Source of the DNA: Moorena sp. SS36440bin_2
GTDB lineage: Bacteria > Cyanobacteriota > Cyanobacteriia > Cyanobacteriales > Coleofasciculaceae
Direction of reading: 5' to 3'
Length of the DNA: 37,418 nt
Assembly: GCA_011524395.1 (NCBI GenBank)
Contig: WTKN01000129.1
Coordinates: 1 to 37,418 of the forward strand
Below, one piece after another: positions 35,492 through 37,418 of this stretch; positions within the stretch are counted from its first letter, which is position 1, and each line of letters begins with the position of its first letter. A program made the position numbers and the translations under genes. The notes below the pieces were generated by a model that worked only from the letters and a program-made list of their open reading frames with translations, made no database searches and had not been told where the DNA came from.

Positions 35492-37291
35492 TCAAGCTGT
35501 CTTACCGTTGGGGAAAGAGCTATGGGGCTTTGGATTTGCTATTTGGCCATGACTTCCTGCTCGGGGAAGGTCTTGCTTAGCCATAGCTTCACTGATGTAT
35601 ATTTCCTGCTGAGGCAGTGGGATCACAATTCCCTCTTGTTCAAATCTCTCTTTTATAATTCGGCTGATGTCACAATAGGCTGTCCAATAATCCTCCTTCT
35701 TAGTATAGGCCATAAACCAAATGTTAACAGCATATTCAGCCAATTCCCCAGTGTCGATCCAAGGCCCAGGGTCTTTCAATACTAAAGGATGAGTGTTGGC
35801 AATATCCTTAAGAACTTGGATCGCTTGAGTAATACTATTGCTGTAGCTGATCCTTACAGTGAGGAACATAGCGCGGACGGAGCTACTGGTTTCGTTGGCA
35901 ATAACATTACCCCAGATTGAGTTGTTCGGTACGATAATGATTTTATTTTCCAAAGTATTGATGGTGGTGCAAACTAAGTTGACATCCTTGACCGTACCTT
36001 TTACCCCAGCGACTTCAATCATATCCCCCACGTCGAAGGGTTTATAGAGCAAGATCATTAACCCATTAGCAAAGTTACCGAGGGTATTTTGGAACGCAAA
36101 CGCTACCACAAAACCAGCAGCTCCAATCATGGCCATTAGTGGACCAATACTTACCTCTAGGGCAGTGATACCTAAAAGAATACCCACCAAAAATAATCCT
36201 TGGCGGGTTATCCTAACTACGAACTGACGCAGCATAGCTGACATATTCGGGAACATCCACAAAGATTTCTCGAGGACTTTCCCTATAATCAGGGAGAGGA
36301 TGCTAAAGCCAACGACGATTCCTAAAAATTTGCCAATGTTATTGGCCCAGCGCAGACCTCCTTCTTTAGACTGGAGCCAGCCGACGATGGTAATCCAGGT
36401 TCCTTCAGTGTCAGTGACGTCAACCTTAATCCCACTGATGGCATCGATGTATTTGTTGTACAACTCAACATCACCGCCTTTAGTTTCCAGCTCTTCCAAT
36501 ACCACCTCAAAGCGATCGCTTAAAGCAGTGCGTTCCTCTCGCAGTGTAGTCATGTTGACTAGCACTTGCTTTTTTACTTCGGTCTTGGCCTCGACCGCTT
36601 CTTCTAGGTCTTGCTTGGCTTGGTCAATTCCCTGTCCAGTCTTTTTCTGCTCTTGTTCATCAGTAACGATTTTGTTGCTAATTGTTCCAATCTTATCTTG
36701 AACCTTAGCAACATCCTGGTTTGAAGTTTTGGCTTTATCTTTTTCCGTTTCAGTACCTTCAACTGCTTTATCAATCGCCCCTTGCAAAGTTTGATCTTGC
36801 TTGGTCTTTTCTTCTTCTTTGACTGCTTCTTCTACTGACTCCTGAGCTTTTTCGAGAGCTTCTTGTGCTTCTTGTGCAGCTTCTAAAGCTTTAACGCGAT
36901 CCTCCGCCGATCCCTCAGTCTCTATTTTTTCCTTAGTGTCTGTCGCTTCCTCAAGAGCCTCTTTGGCATCTTCTAGGGCATCAACAGCTTCCTTAGTTTG
37001 TTGAAGCTCTCGATTTTTGCGCTTGACAGCAATTTCCGCATCGCTAAGTTCTTTAACTTTAGTTTTAAGCAAGAACATCCACGCCTCAGCTTCACCATCC
37101 AGCTCATCCTTAGTCAATGGCTTGAGCATTAGCTCTAGCTCGTCAATCGGAATAGTTGGATCGTCAGTGGTAACGGCTTTCTCTAAGATTAAATTAGTGG
37201 TCTGTTTCCCTTGGACAGGTAACCACCATGCCCCAACCATTAAGAGACTGCCAAACAAAATGTTAATTTTCTTTTGTCGGTAACGAATCAT
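35492..37291 (-). CDS. MscS family mechanosensitive channel with long charged coiled coil
   Basis: The 599-residue protein starts with a probable signal sequence (residues 1-28, basic then hydrophobic). A Glu/Lys/Ala-rich region, strongly predicted coiled coil, follows at about 65-275. Membrane segments lie at about 325-345 and 363-400. The pore-lining helix and MscS beta domain follow: IGAAGFVVAFAFQNTLGNFANG around 390-410, then YKPFDVGDMIEVAGVKGTV. MscS channels release solutes under osmotic downshock. The large N-terminal extension is probably periplasmic, judging from the signal, and could bind the cell wall or partner proteins. The terminator at 35327-35350 suits its end. Confidence 0.92.
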   Translation of the reverse strand: MIRYRQKKINILFGSLLMVGAWWLPVQGKQTTNLILEKAVTTDDPTIPIDELELMLKPLTKDELDGEAEAWMFLLKTKVKELSDAEIAVKRKNRELQQTKEAVDALEDAKEALEEATDTKEKIETEGSAEDRVKALEAAQEAQEALEKAQESVEEAVKEEEKTKQDQTLQGAIDKAVEGTETEKDKAKTSNQDVAKVQDKIGTISNKIVTDEQEQKKTGQGIDQAKQDLEEAVEAKTEVKKQVLVNMTTLREERTALSDRFEVVLEELETKGGDVELYNKYIDAISGIKVDVTDTEGTWITIVGWLQSKEGGLRWANNIGKFLGIVVGFSILSLIIGKVLEKSLWMFPNMSAMLRQFVVRITRQGLFLVGILLGITALEVSIGPLMAMIGAAGFVVAFAFQNTLGNFANGLMILLYKPFDVGDMIEVAGVKGTVKDVNLVCTTINTLENKIIIVPNNSIWGNVIANETSSSVRAMFLTVRISYSNSITQAIQVLKDIANTHPLVLKDPGPWIDTGELAEYAVNIWFMAYTKKEDYWTAYCDISRIIKERFEQEGIVIPLPQQEIYISEAMAKQDLPRAGSHGQIANPKPHSSFPNGKTA

Positions 37292-37369
37292 TGGTTTTTC
37301 GTGTTAATAAGACGTTAATGACGATGTAACCTGTATAGTTTGCTTGACTGCTGAGTGTTAACCAGCGAT

Positions 37370-37418
37370 GCAGAGGTGCGACCCGTGGCGAATTTAATTC
37401 GCCTACGGAAAACGCACC
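37370..37418. repeat. AGGTGCG-family repeat cut by the window end
   Basis: From 37370 the sequence is almost identical to 3060-3108: GCAGAGGTGCG, then GGCGAATTTAATTCGCC, then GGAAAACGCACC. It stops at the window edge. One base in the GCCAACGG segment differs (GCCTACGG), and AAAGCGC has become AAAACGC. Confidence 0.85.

Overview
The window reads as chromosomal DNA of a filamentous cyanobacterium, probably a large repeat-rich genome of the Moorena/Oscillatoriales type. The evidence is photosystem II genes (psbE-psbF-psbL-psbJ, ycf48, a membrane rubredoxin), NDH-1 genes (ndhC-ndhK-ndhJ), a cyAbrB regulator, a high-light-inducible protein, 17 copies of the cyanobacterial HIP1 octamer GCGATCGC, and many dispersed palindromic repeats and decayed IS200/IS605-type elements. 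The genus is inference; 'cyanobacterium' is secure.

Layout. 1-51 is the 3' end of a group II intron. 181-4176 holds a rhomboid protease, leuC-leuD (leucine biosynthesis) and an exported DUF1460 protein. 4565-7713 is an accessory two-gene cassette: a small HEPN-like protein translationally coupled to a 902-residue protein with two P-loop NTPase domains (a KGGVGR-variant SIMIBI ATPase followed by an AAA/STAND-like ATPase). It resembles prokaryotic conflict systems and is my best candidate for an undescribed system. 7917-15993 is mostly housekeeping: gap2, murC, murB, ybaB/ebfC, an SGNH hydrolase, a low-molecular-weight tyrosine phosphatase and a NarL-type response regulator. 16564-20068 carries a TPP-dependent 2-keto-acid decarboxylase and pgi. 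20121-22150 is an IS605-like region: a full-length tnpB lacking zinc-finger cysteines, a divergent 79-residue gene, and a nested pair of long-stem hairpin modules. 22275-25074 holds dxr (MEP pathway) and a Cys/Met-metabolism PLP enzyme. 25195-25970 is a gene-free stretch of IS605 ends and repeats. 25997-27625 is ndhC-K-J on the minus strand. 27950-30485 is rubredoxin-ycf48-psbEFLJ, the conserved photosystem II assembly/cytochrome b559 locus, with an unusual spacer between psbL and psbJ. 30715-31044 is a broken tnpB 3' end, next to a CPBP protease. 31895-33188 is a repeat graveyard. 33189-37291 has cyAbrB, sdhB overlapping an hli gene, and an MscS channel with a long charged coiled coil.

Two things stand out. 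The first is the HEPN/dual-NTPase cassette. The second is a family of three long-stem hairpins whose arms differ in sequence yet stay perfectly paired; in one of the three the loop is inverted relative to its flanks. I see no CRISPR array, rRNA or tRNA gene.
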